NCBI GenBank assembly: GCA_028702245.1
Contig: JAQVPE010000054.1
Coordinates: forward strand, 1 to 6,219
DNA: 6,219 bases
Direction of reading: 5' to 3'
DNA from: Candidatus Izemoplasmatales bacterium
GTDB lineage: Bacteria > Bacillota_I > Bacilli_A > Izemoplasmatales > Hujiaoplasmataceae
Shown: positions 1-6,219 of the stretch, in pieces
Layout of the letters: the number at the start of each line of letters is the position of its first letter
Position numbering within the stretch: the first letter of the stretch is position 1
Program-made: the position numbers and the translations under genes
Notes under the pieces: model-generated
Seen by the model: the letters and a program-made list of their open reading frames with translations, nothing else
Told to the model about the DNA's origin: nothing
The model's database searches: none

Positions 1-2
1 GA

Positions 3-296
3 TCAGATATTCCATATAGCATTTCTATACCCGGAAGCGATCCTTTCAAATTTGGTAGAAACCTCAATTTATTTGTTTCAGTACTGAAAAATCACAGTAG
101 TAGATTGACAGTCTTTATTGTTTCAAAAAACACTAAAATGAGACAGCAAGTCAGTGAACTGCTTGAAGCAAACAAACTCTTGTATCATTTGATTGGAACC
201 AAGGACGAGCCAATAATCGGACAAATCAATCTGTTGATCGCCGATGATTATTTTGATCTTTACGCACCCGATTTAGGTATCGCCGTCATTACTTAA
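3..296 (+). CDS. mfd: Mfd (transcription-repair coupling factor), internal fragment ending at a premature stop
   Basis: This frame is open from the first bases of the window and has no start here, so the gene begins upstream. It encodes about 97 residues and ends with LGIAVIT at a TAA (294-296). The same frame then continues without a shift into the Mfd RNA polymerase-binding and motor domains. In Bacillus Mfd the matching stretch reads 'LAVITEEELF', so the TAA falls where a glutamate codon is expected. The fragment covers the region before the polymerase-binding domain, roughly Mfd domain 3, which is poorly conserved; family assignment rests mainly on frame continuity and the AVIT boundary. 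The UvrB-like, UvrA-binding N-terminal module would lie outside the window. If the stop is real, translation would release an N-terminal Mfd piece without the motor. If it is a base error, this is simply the middle of one intact gene. Confidence 0.75.
   Translation, partial: SDIPYSISIPGSDPFKFGRNLNLFVSVLKNHSSRLTVFIVSKNTKMRQQVSELLEANKLLYHLIGTKDEPIIGQINLLIADDYFDLYAPDLGIAVIT
294..296 (+). other. In-frame premature TAA stop inside mfd
   Basis: The codons on both sides read as Mfd in one unbroken frame: ...AVIT, stop, AAFQERR..., and then the GDYVVH motif of the polymerase-interaction domain. A single G-to-T change (GAA to TAA) explains it, because Bacillus Mfd has Glu at this point. No insertion or deletion is needed. 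There is no ribosome binding site before the next in-frame start-like codons (TTG at 369, GTG at 378, ATG at 453), so efficient restart is not evident. Confidence 0.85.
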
Positions 297-368
297 GCGG
301 CATTTCAAGAACGCAGAGCACCCAAGAATAAAGGAAAGTATGTCTCTGTCTATGACAACAGCAAACGC

Positions 369-2414
369 TTGGGATCGGTGAGCGATCTCAAACACGGCGA
401 CTATGTTGTCCATTACGACTACGGCATCGGCCGCTTTCTTGATATCGTAACAATGGAACTTGGTAGTACCAAAAACGACTATATCCATCTGGAATATCAT
501 AATGGCGACAAACTCTACATACCACTGGAGTCATTTTCAGAAATCCAAAAATATGCCGGAAGCGAAGGCTTTGTTCCCCGGCTGAGCAAACTCGGAGGAG
601 CCGATTGGGAGCGAACCAAGCAAAGAGTCAAAAAACGGGTTCGCGATATTGCCGACAAATTAATTGCGCTCTACTCCGAACGCGAACAAGCTCAAGGGTT
701 TCCTTTTTCGGGGCACCGTGATCTTGAAGCAGAACTCGAAGCGGATTTCCCGTTTGCGGAAACAAAAGATCAATCGCGGGCGATCCAGGAAGTTTTTCAA
801 GACATGGCAATGCCCAAGCCGATGGACAGGTTGCTTTGTGGGGACGTCGGTTTTGGCAAAACCGAAGTCGCTTTACGGGCTGCCTTCAGAGCGATCCTTA
901 ACAACAAGCAAGTCGCTTACCTGGCTCCGACAACTGTTTTGTCCAAACAGCATTATCAAACCTTTTTCGAGCGATTGGAAAAGTTTGGCGTTAGGGTCGA
1001 ACTATTGAACCGGTTTGCCACAAAAAAACAACAGCGGCAAATTCTGACTGCTTTAAGTGAACGTTCGATTGACATCTTGATCGGTACCCATAGGATTTTG
1101 AGTAATGATGTTGTTTTTAAAGATTTGGGACTTCTTATTGTCGATGAGGAACAACGCTTTGGTGTTGAACATAAAGAAAGAATCAAAGAAATGAAAGTTA
1201 ACATCGATGTGCTTTCCTTGTCGGCGACGCCGATTCCGAGAACCATGCAAATGGCAATCATGGGCGTCAAGAATATGAGTTTGCTTGAGAGCGCGCCCGA
1301 GAATCGATACCCGATCCAGACTTATGTTCTTGAGCAAAACGATCTTATCGTCAAGGATGCCATTGAAAGAGAACTTGCGCGCAAGGGACAAGTCTTCTAT
1401 TTGTACAACCGAATCGATGACATTGACAATGTCGCTCTTTATATCGGAAGGCTGGTTCCCGACGCGATTATCAGGGTTGCTCATGGGAAAATGCACAAGC
1501 ACGAACTTGAAGATGTTGTCGATGATTTTGTCAATCATAATGTCGACGTCTTGGTTTCAACAACCATTATCGAGACCGGCATCGATATCCCCAACGCCAA
1601 TACGTTGATTATCCACGAGGCCGATCGTCTAGGTTTATCGCAACTATATCAAATCAGAGGAAGAGTGGGCAGAAGCGACAGGATTGCTTACGCTTATTTA
1701 ATGTATAAGCGTCATCATCAGATGACTGAAGACGCTGAAAAAAGGCTCAAAGTTATCAAGGAATTTACCGAACTCGGCAGCGGCTTTAAAATCGCTATCA
1801 GAGACTTGTCGATTCGGGGAGCCGGTGACATCCTTGGCGCCGAACAATCGGGATTCATCGATTCGGTCGGAATCGACTTGTATTTGAAGATTCTTGAAGA
1901 AGAAATCAACGAAAAACAAGGAACCAAGACCAAAGAGAAGACGACTTCAGCAGTCAAGGCAACCGTTTCCCGCTACATCGACGAAGAGTACATCTCTGAC
2001 GATTTCGTCAAAATTGAAATGCATAAAAAAATCAGTGACGTCGAAAACGTTGATGATATCAAAGAATTGCTTGAAGAATTTAAGGATCGCTTTGGCAAAT
2101 ACGATTCCGAACTGGAAATCTATATCTATGAACGCTTGTTCGAAAAATTGGCCACAAAACTAGGTGTCGAAAAAATGTTTGAGAAGAAAACCAACATCAC
2201 TTTGATTCTCTCGGAGGAAACAGGAGGCAAGCTTGCCGGCGATAAACTTTTCAAATCAGGTATCGAGATATCAAGGTTCATCCGTTTTTCTTACAAGAAC
2301 AATCGCATCCAGATCATTCTTGACACCGTTGGCCTTGATCGGCATTGGCTCTACACAATGGTTGAGTTTCTTGACCGAATTGCCAAAGAATCAATACAAT
2401 CTAAAAACGGGTGA
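369..2414 (+). CDS. mfd: Mfd, RNA polymerase-interaction, translocase and C-terminal domains (downstream part of a broken gene)
   Basis: Mfd is an ATP-driven dsDNA translocase that pushes stalled RNA polymerase off DNA and hands the lesion to UvrA. Counting from TTG 369 (681 residues), residues about 8-65 form the CarD-like polymerase-interaction domain (GDYVVHYDYGIG). The superfamily 2 motor follows: Walker A GDVGFGKT at 158-165, DEEQRF at 259-264, SATPIPRT at 285-292 and motif VI QIRGRVGR at 428-435. The RecG-like translocation motif lies at about 459-494 (EFTELGSGFKIAIRDL). The C-terminal regulatory domain 7 spans about 530-660 (YISDDFVKIEMHKK). All catalytic motifs look intact. The first codon used here is only the first TTG after the premature stop at 294-296. 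Codons 297-368 also read as Mfd, so the true protein start is upstream of the window and the gene is one frame with a nonsense codon. Full Mfd is usually about 1150-1180 residues. The stop is TGA at 2412-2414, inside a terminator hairpin, so mfd is transcribed separately from the downstream operon. Confidence 0.93.
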   Translation: MGSVSDLKHGDYVVHYDYGIGRFLDIVTMELGSTKNDYIHLEYHNGDKLYIPLESFSEIQKYAGSEGFVPRLSKLGGADWERTKQRVKKRVRDIADKLIALYSEREQAQGFPFSGHRDLEAELEADFPFAETKDQSRAIQEVFQDMAMPKPMDRLLCGDVGFGKTEVALRAAFRAILNNKQVAYLAPTTVLSKQHYQTFFERLEKFGVRVELLNRFATKKQQRQILTALSERSIDILIGTHRILSNDVVFKDLGLLIVDEEQRFGVEHKERIKEMKVNIDVLSLSATPIPRTMQMAIMGVKNMSLLESAPENRYPIQTYVLEQNDLIVKDAIERELARKGQVFYLYNRIDDIDNVALYIGRLVPDAIIRVAHGKMHKHELEDVVDDFVNHNVDVLVSTTIIETGIDIPNANTLIIHEADRLGLSQLYQIRGRVGRSDRIAYAYLMYKRHHQMTEDAEKRLKVIKEFTELGSGFKIAIRDLSIRGAGDILGAEQSGFIDSVGIDLYLKILEEEINEKQGTKTKEKTTSAVKATVSRYIDEEYISDDFVKIEMHKKISDVENVDDIKELLEEFKDRFGKYDSELEIYIYERLFEKLATKLGVEKMFEKKTNITLILSEETGGKLAGDKLFKSGIEISRFIRFSYKNNRIQIILDTVGLDRHWLYTMVEFLDRIAKESIQSKNG

Positions 2415-2440
2415 AACAAATCAAGCCCGTTTTTTATTTT
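2403..2440 (+). terminator. Rho-independent terminator of mfd
   Basis: A perfect 9-base stem pairs AAAAACGGG (2403-2411) with CCCGTTTTT (2426-2434) around a 14-base loop. It is followed by more T residues (TTTTTTATTTTTATTT). The left arm is made of the last three mfd sense codons and the stop codon is in the loop, so terminator and coding end overlap. The A-run on the left arm means the hairpin could also work on the opposite strand, but no convergent gene is present. Confidence 0.85.
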
Positions 2441-2476
2441 TATTTGATTGAAGCGGGAGAATTCTCCAAATACAAG

Positions 2477-2505
2477 TTGAAAATTATATAATATTATTAT
2501 ATAAT
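2477..2505 (+). promoter_or_regulatory. Sigma-A/sigma-70 type promoter of the yaaA-recF-gyrB-gyrA operon
   Basis: The -35 box TTGAAA (2477-2482) is one base off the consensus TTGACA. It is separated by exactly 17 bases from a perfect -10 box TATAAT (2500-2505). Transcription would start near 2512, giving a leader of about 45 bases before yaaA. The spacer, -10 box and start region lie in an uninterrupted A/T run (2480-2516), which should melt easily. A second TATAAT at 2487-2492 has no fitting -35 box and is unlikely to be used. This is the only good promoter seen upstream of the operon. Confidence 0.82.
2483..2505. repeat. Two copies of the 10-base palindrome ATTATATAAT, 13 bases apart
   Basis: ATTATATAAT occurs at 2483-2492 and 2496-2505, separated by ATT. 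Each copy is its own reverse complement. The first fills most of the promoter spacer and the second contains the -10 box. Repeats of this kind arise easily in pure A/T sequence, so an operator role is only a possibility. Confidence 0.5.
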
Positions 2506-2544
2506 ATATATATAAACTGACATGATTCCGATAATTGTCTGGAC

Positions 2545-2550
2545 AGGGGG
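2545..2550 (+). promoter_or_regulatory. Ribosome binding site of yaaA
   Basis: AGGGGG precedes two adjacent ATG codons (2554 and 2557). It is weaker than the AAGGAGG sites of gyrB and gyrA. The gap is 3 bases to the first ATG and 6 bases to the second, which favours the second as the start. Confidence 0.6.
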
Positions 2551-2556
2551 TTAATG

Positions 2557-2769
2557 ATGAAGAAAATCCAAATCAACACCCCTTTTATTACGCTTGGACA
2601 ATTTTTGAAATACGTTGATTTAGTTCAAAGCGGCGGCGAAGTCAAAGCCTTTCTTGCGGTCAACGATATTAAGGTGAACGGCGAAATTGAGAATCGCAGA
2701 GGTAAAAAACTACGCCCCAACGATATTGTGGTTGTAAACAAAAACCGCGAATTTCTTATTAGCGAATAG
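2557..2769 (+). CDS. yaaA: YaaA, small S4-domain RNA-binding protein (RlbA-like)
   Basis: This encodes about 70 residues with the S4 RNA-binding fold. Recognisable family landmarks are ITLGQFLK near the start, VQSGGEVK, FLAVNDIKVNGE and NRRGKKLRPNDIV. They match Bacillus YaaA (ITLGQFLK, IQSGG, NRRGRKL) at the same spacing and overall length. S4 domains bind structured RNA. In Bacilli this gene regularly sits just before recF, and a role linked to ribosome assembly has been suggested for the family, but its exact job is not established. The start at the second ATG is chosen for spacing from the ribosome binding site; starting at 2554 would add one Met. It is the first gene of the operon, and its TAG stop is 3 bases before recF. 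Confidence 0.9.
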   Translation: MKKIQINTPFITLGQFLKYVDLVQSGGEVKAFLAVNDIKVNGEIENRRGKKLRPNDIVVVNKNREFLISE

Positions 2770-2772
2770 CCT

Positions 2773-3870
2773 ATGATAATTGACAAAATCACCCTAACCA
2801 ATTTCCGAAACTATCAGAAACAGACGTTGGCCCTTGGTTCGGGCATTAATTTTATTATCGGGGCAAACGGTGAAGGAAAAACCAATTTTCTGGAAGCGAT
2901 TTATGTCTTGGCGATGGCCAAGTCATATAAAGTTGAAGACCAAGACTTAATCAAATTCAATGAAGAATTTGCCAAAATTCAAGCGTCGATTGTTCAAGAC
3001 AAGCACAAGACCGAACTAACGCTGATCATCTCGGAAATCGGAAAGCGAGCTCTTTCTAATGATAAAGAAATCAAACGTCTGAGCGATTATATCGGGAATC
3101 TCTATATTGTATCATTTCTTCCCGAGGACCTTAACTTAATTAAAGGTTCTCCCAAAGATAGACGATATTACTTTGATGTCTTCTTGGGTCAAATCGATAA
3201 AGAGTATCTTACTGACCTCGCCGATTACAAACATTTGATCAGGCAAAGAAATGAACTACTTAAGAAAATGGCCGATACAAATAACCGCGACGAGACTTTG
3301 CTTGATGTGATCACCGAGCAATTGGCGGATAAAATAACGATTATCACTAAAAGAAGGATGGCATTGATTGATGAGATAAATCGCGGCATCAAAGAGGCTT
3401 TCTCTAGGTTAACGCACCTCGATAGGGGCTTCAAACTGGAGTTTATTCCTTCCATCGCCGCTTTGGACATTGCTAAGTTTCTGAAATCCAAGTACCGGCA
3501 AGACCTCCTTTCCGGGGCAACAAACCATGGTTCTCACCGCGATGACTATGAGTTTATGTTTGGGGGTACACCGGCTCGACTTCATGCTTCCCAAGGCGAA
3601 CAAAGAGCAATGCTTATCGCACTCAATATCGTTCTTTCCGATATTGTGAACAACACTAAGAAATCAAGACCGGTTTTTTTACTTGACGACGTGTTTTCCG
3701 AATTGGATCAAGCGCGCCAAAATCAATTGCTCGAATACTTGTTGGAAACGAACGCACAGACAATCATCACAGCAACCGCTATTGACGATATCAAGGAACG
3801 ATATCGGAAAACAGGAAAAATATTTCATGTCAGAAAAGGATACATCAAGGAGGAAAGCATCAATGGCTGA
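2773..3870 (+). CDS. recF: RecF, DNA replication/repair ATPase of the SMC/ABC family
   Basis: RecF works in the cytoplasm with RecO and RecR to load RecA at single-strand gaps. The 365-residue length is normal for the family. The N-terminus has the [10 protein letters not shown] signature and Walker A GANGEGKT (residues 30-37). The conserved [15 protein letters not shown] block is at 117-131. The C-terminal half has GSHRDD (253-258, usually GPHRDD), the ABC signature SQGEQR (273-278) and Walker [13 protein letters not shown] (301-312). All ATPase elements look intact. No Shine-Dalgarno is visible before ATG 2773, and the yaaA stop is only 3 bases upstream, so translation is probably coupled to yaaA. 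The last 8 bases overlap gyrB and contain its start codon. Confidence 0.97.
   Translation: MIIDKITLTNFRNYQKQTLALGSGINFIIGANGEGKTNFLEAIYVLAMAKSYKVEDQDLIKFNEEFAKIQASIVQDKHKTELTLIISEIGKRALSNDKEIKRLSDYIGNLYIVSFLPEDLNLIKGSPKDRRYYFDVFLGQIDKEYLTDLADYKHLIRQRNELLKKMADTNNRDETLLDVITEQLADKITIITKRRMALIDEINRGIKEAFSRLTHLDRGFKLEFIPSIAALDIAKFLKSKYRQDLLSGATNHGSHRDDYEFMFGGTPARLHASQGEQRAMLIALNIVLSDIVNNTKKSRPVFLLDDVFSELDQARQNQLLEYLLETNAQTIITATAIDDIKERYRKTGKIFHVRKGYIKEESING
3847..3853 (+). promoter_or_regulatory. Ribosome binding site of gyrB, inside the recF coding end
   Basis: AAGGAGG is a full Shine-Dalgarno match, 9 bases before ATG 3863. It fixes the gyrB start at 3863. The same frame is open back to 3683, but that extension has no ribosome binding site, lies wholly inside recF and does not resemble GyrB. 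Confidence 0.88.
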
Positions 3871-5773
3871 TACATTCGCAAAATACGACGCCAGCAATAT
3901 CCAGATCCTCGAAGGTCTGGAAGCTGTTAAGAAAAGACCGGGAATGTATATCGGAACAACCGGACCAAGAGGACTGCATCATCTTGTCTGGGAGATAGTC
4001 GATAATTCTGTTGACGAGGCGCTCGCCGGTTATGCCGACAGCATCCACATCGAAATCTTGCCGGGAAACATCATCCGGGTTCAAGATAACGGCAGAGGCA
4101 TTCCGGTAGATATCCATCCGAAATCAGGAAGACCGACCGTCGAAACCGTCTATACGGTATTGCATGCCGGCGGCAAGTTTGACCATAAATCATACAAAGT
4201 ATCAGGCGGACTCCATGGCGTTGGCGCCTCGGTAGTCAATGCTTTGAGCAAGTTTTTGCATATCGAAATCCATAAAGACGGCAAAATCTATGCAATCGAA
4301 TTCGAGCACGGATTCGTCACAAAGGAATTGGAATGCATTGGCGACACCCAATCCTCGGGAACGGTTGTCACTTTTTTGGCCGATCCGGAAACTTTTACCG
4401 AATCTCAGGAATATGAATTTGAAACGCTCAGAAACCGGATCCAACAGCTTGCTTTTCTTAACAAAGGCATCCAGTTCATGATTTCCGACGAACGCAACCC
4501 CGAAAACAAGATCCATAAACAATACCGCTATGAGGGCGGTGTCAAGGAATATGTCGAGTTTTTGAATGCCGGCAAAGACCTTACCCATCCGATGGTCGCC
4601 TACTTTGAAGGAGAACAAGAGGCCATCATGGTTGAAATCGCTATGCAATATAACAACGGTTACGCCGCCAATATCTATCCGTTTACGAACAACATCACAA
4701 ATCCTGAGGGCGGAACCCACGAAGAAGGGTTCAAATCAACGCTGACAAGAATTCTCAACAACTACGGCAAAAACTACAATATTTTCCGCAAAGACGAATC
4801 TTTGCTCGGAGAAGACACTCGCGAAGGTTTGGTTGCGATCGTTTCAGTGAAACATCCGGACCCCCAATTTGAGGGGCAGACCAAATCCAAATTGGGATCA
4901 TCCGATGCCCGTAGGGTTGTTTCCAATATCATGAGCGAAGGCCTTGATCGCTTTCTTCTGGAAAACCCGGCGGCCGCCAAGATGATTCTCGAAAAAGCTT
5001 TGATGGCTCAAAGAGCAAGGCTCGCAGCGAAAAAAGCCAGAGAATTGACTCGCAGAAAATCACCGCTCGATTCGTTGGGTTTCGCATCCAAATTGGCGGA
5101 TTGCCGTTCAAAAGACGCGCAAAAATCAGAGATTTATATCGTTGAGGGAGACTCCGCCGGCGGGTCCGCGAAACAAGGACGCGACTCTGAATATCAAGCG
5201 ATTCTGCCATTGCGGGGAAAAGTTTTGAATGTCGAAAGAGCAAGACTTGACAAAGCCTTGCAAAACAAAGAGATACTCTCAATGATTCAGGCGTTTGGGA
5301 CAGGGATCAGCGAGGATTTTCAAATTGAACACGCGCGTTACCACAAAATAATCATCATGACGGATGCCGATGTTGACGGAGCCCATATTCGCACGCTGCT
5401 ATTGACGTTCTTTTTCCGATATATGCGGCCATTGATCGAGAAGGGATATGTTTATATCGCCCAACCGCCGCTATTCAAAATCCAACAAGGGAAACAGATC
5501 CAGTATGCTTATGATGAGAAAGAACTCGACCGAATCCTTCAAGAAACAAGCGGAAAACCGACGTTGCAAAGATATAAAGGCCTCGGCGAGATGAATCCGG
5601 AACAACTTTGGGATACGACCATGGATCCGGACACCCGCACGCTGCTTCAGGTGACTCTTGAGGACGCGATCGAAGCCGACCGCATCTTCTCGATGCTGAT
5701 GGGGGACGACGTCCCCAGCCGCAAGGAATTCATCCAGGAAAATGCGGAATTTGTTCGCAACCTGGATTACTAA
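3863..5773 (+). CDS. gyrB: DNA gyrase subunit B
   Basis: GyrB is the ATPase half of the A2B2 gyrase that introduces negative supercoils. The protein has 636 residues, the compact form without the insertion of proteobacterial GyrB. The GHKL ATPase domain (about 1-220) shows [10 protein letters not shown] (E44, N48), DNGRGIP (D75, R78, G79) and SGGLHGVG (114-121). The transducer domain follows and includes [10 protein letters not shown] (336-345) with its ATP-contacting QTK. The TOPRIM domain has [10 protein letters not shown] (428-437) and DADVDG (501-506), the metal-binding acidic residues, and the tail has [14 protein letters not shown] (570-583). Quinolone-linked positions keep the sensitive-type residues (D430, K453). 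One oddity is Lys138 where E. coli has Arg136, the residue that contacts coumarin drugs. The gene overlaps recF by 8 bases and its TAA stop runs into the gyrA ribosome binding site. Confidence 0.98.
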   Translation: MADTFAKYDASNIQILEGLEAVKKRPGMYIGTTGPRGLHHLVWEIVDNSVDEALAGYADSIHIEILPGNIIRVQDNGRGIPVDIHPKSGRPTVETVYTVLHAGGKFDHKSYKVSGGLHGVGASVVNALSKFLHIEIHKDGKIYAIEFEHGFVTKELECIGDTQSSGTVVTFLADPETFTESQEYEFETLRNRIQQLAFLNKGIQFMISDERNPENKIHKQYRYEGGVKEYVEFLNAGKDLTHPMVAYFEGEQEAIMVEIAMQYNNGYAANIYPFTNNITNPEGGTHEEGFKSTLTRILNNYGKNYNIFRKDESLLGEDTREGLVAIVSVKHPDPQFEGQTKSKLGSSDARRVVSNIMSEGLDRFLLENPAAAKMILEKALMAQRARLAAKKARELTRRKSPLDSLGFASKLADCRSKDAQKSEIYIVEGDSAGGSAKQGRDSEYQAILPLRGKVLNVERARLDKALQNKEILSMIQAFGTGISEDFQIEHARYHKIIIMTDADVDGAHIRTLLLTFFFRYMRPLIEKGYVYIAQPPLFKIQQGKQIQYAYDEKELDRILQETSGKPTLQRYKGLGEMNPEQLWDTTMDPDTRTLLQVTLEDAIEADRIFSMLMGDDVPSRKEFIQENAEFVRNLDY

Positions 5774-5778
5774 GGAGG
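5772..5778 (+). promoter_or_regulatory. Ribosome binding site of gyrA, overlapping the gyrB stop codon
   Basis: AAGGAGG begins with the last two bases of the gyrB TAA stop and lies 5 bases before ATG 5784. The arrangement suits coordinated translation of the two gyrase subunits. Confidence 0.88.
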
Positions 5779-5783
5779 ACGTC

Positions 5784-6219
5784 ATGGACTTGCTTAACGG
5801 AAACGAAGCGAAGAATAAAATCGTCGAAATAAAACTTGCAAGCGAAATGAAAAGCTCGTTCCTTAGTTATGCGATGAGCGTAATCGTATCGCGGGCTTTG
5901 CCGGATGTTAGAGACGGTTTGAAACCGGTTCATCGCCGCATTCTCTTTGGAATGGATGAACTTGGGGTCTATCCCGATAAACAATTTAAGAAATCAGCGC
6001 GTATCGTCGGCGATGTCATGGGTAAATATCATCCCCACGGCGATTCCGCCATCTATGACTCTATGGTTCGTATGGCCCAGGATTTCAGTTATCGTTATCC
6101 GCTTGTCAACGGTCACGGCAACTTTGGCTCCATTGACGGCGATGGGGCGGCCGCGATGCGGTACACCGAAGCTAAAATGGAGAAAATCACCACCGAGATG
6201 TTGAAAGAGATCGGAAGAG
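5784..6219 (+). CDS. gyrA: DNA gyrase subunit A, N-terminal part (runs off the window)
   Basis: GyrA carries the DNA-breaking tyrosine of gyrase. The visible 145 residues are the start of the protein: [21 protein letters not shown] (about 28-48), the winged-helix segment [19 protein letters not shown] (69-87), and GSIDGD followed by AAAMRYTEA with the catalytic Tyr127. The quinolone-determining region has Ser88 and Asp92, matching E. coli Ser83 and Asp87, so the sensitive type is expected. The start follows AAGGAGG and lies 10 bases after gyrB. The last 12 bases (6208-6219) match a sequencing adapter, and the residues IGR they help encode are not the usual ones here (Bacillus has DITKDT), so the true sequence may end near 6207. 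A normal GyrA is about 800-850 residues, so most of the gene is missing. Confidence 0.96.
   Translation, partial: MDLLNGNEAKNKIVEIKLASEMKSSFLSYAMSVIVSRALPDVRDGLKPVHRRILFGMDELGVYPDKQFKKSARIVGDVMGKYHPHGDSAIYDSMVRMAQDFSYRYPLVNGHGNFGSIDGDGAAAMRYTEAKMEKITTEMLKEIGR
6208..6219 (+). other. Probable residual Illumina adapter at the contig end
   Basis: The final 12 bases, AGATCGGAAGAG, are identical to the start of the standard Illumina TruSeq adapter and sit exactly at the end of the sequence. The first few bases may also be real gyrA, since GAG ATC fits the expected Glu-Ile. An accidental match at this exact place is unlikely but not excluded. Confidence 0.75.

Noticed and set aside
1..4. Window begins with GATC, which might be a restriction-cut cloning or ligation end
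   Set aside because: Four bases are too few to mean anything, and the following bases read directly as coding sequence in the mfd frame.
1609..1617. TTATCCACG, one base from the DnaA box TTATCCACA
   Set aside because: It is a single copy inside conserved mfd helicase codons (LIIHEAD), with no cluster of similar boxes. It is not evidence of an origin.
2536..2545. Small inverted repeat TGTC-TG-GACA in the yaaA leader
   Set aside because: Four-base arms with a two-base centre are too short for a stable hairpin, and nothing else supports an operator.
2415..2553. A/T-rich intergenic stretch as a possible replication origin unwinding element
   Set aside because: No DnaA boxes occur on either strand in the gap, and a promoter and terminator account for it.
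3683..3862. Upstream extension of the gyrB frame to an earlier start
   Set aside because: It lies wholly within recF, has no ribosome binding site and encodes nothing GyrB-like. The AAGGAGG-preceded ATG at 3863 gives the normal GyrB N-terminus.
4202..4720. 172-codon open frame on the - strand within gyrB, and similar antisense frames elsewhere
   Set aside because: They lie opposite strongly conserved genes, show no recognisable motifs or ribosome binding sites, and are best explained as shadows of the coding strand.
1..6219. Alternative genetic code (TGA as Trp, or TAA as a sense codon explaining the mfd stop)
   Set aside because: TGA ends mfd and recF at the expected protein ends, and TAA ends gyrB. 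No internal TGA appears in conserved Trp positions.

Overview
The window looks like a chromosomal contig from a bacterium of the Firmicutes/Bacillota or a related wall-less lineage (Acholeplasma/Izemoplasma-like Mollicutes are possible). The evidence is the yaaA-recF-gyrB-gyrA gene order typical of the replication-origin region in these groups, a short 636-residue GyrB, AAGGAGG ribosome binding sites, and moderate A+T content. TGA ends both mfd and recF, and TAA ends gyrB. The standard bacterial code therefore fits, and the TGA=Trp code of Mycoplasma does not. The exact taxon cannot be told from the sequence alone.

Layout: all genes are on the + strand. Positions 1-2414 hold the 3' part of mfd (transcription-repair coupling factor). 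Its 5' end lies outside the window, and its reading frame is broken by one in-frame TAA at 294-296. A Rho-independent terminator overlaps the mfd stop codon. The 139-base gap that follows holds a near-consensus sigma-A type promoter (TTGAAA, 17 bases, TATAAT) in a pure A/T stretch. After it comes a tightly packed operon: yaaA (2557-2769), recF (2773-3870), gyrB (3863-5773) and gyrA (5784 to the end, incomplete). Gaps within the operon are 3 bases, an 8-base overlap, and 10 bases. No gene-free stretch exceeds 300 bases.

How the genes work together: Mfd removes stalled RNA polymerase and recruits nucleotide excision repair. YaaA is a small S4-domain RNA-binding protein. RecF loads RecA at gaps. 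GyrB and GyrA form DNA gyrase. The operon is a standard DNA-maintenance cluster, and no unknown system or mobile element was found.

The points most worth attention are the nonsense codon in an otherwise intact mfd, the exact 12-base match to the Illumina adapter start at the very last bases (a probable assembly artefact inside gyrA), the position of mfd where dnaN usually stands, and a lysine in GyrB at the position of the coumarin-contacting arginine.
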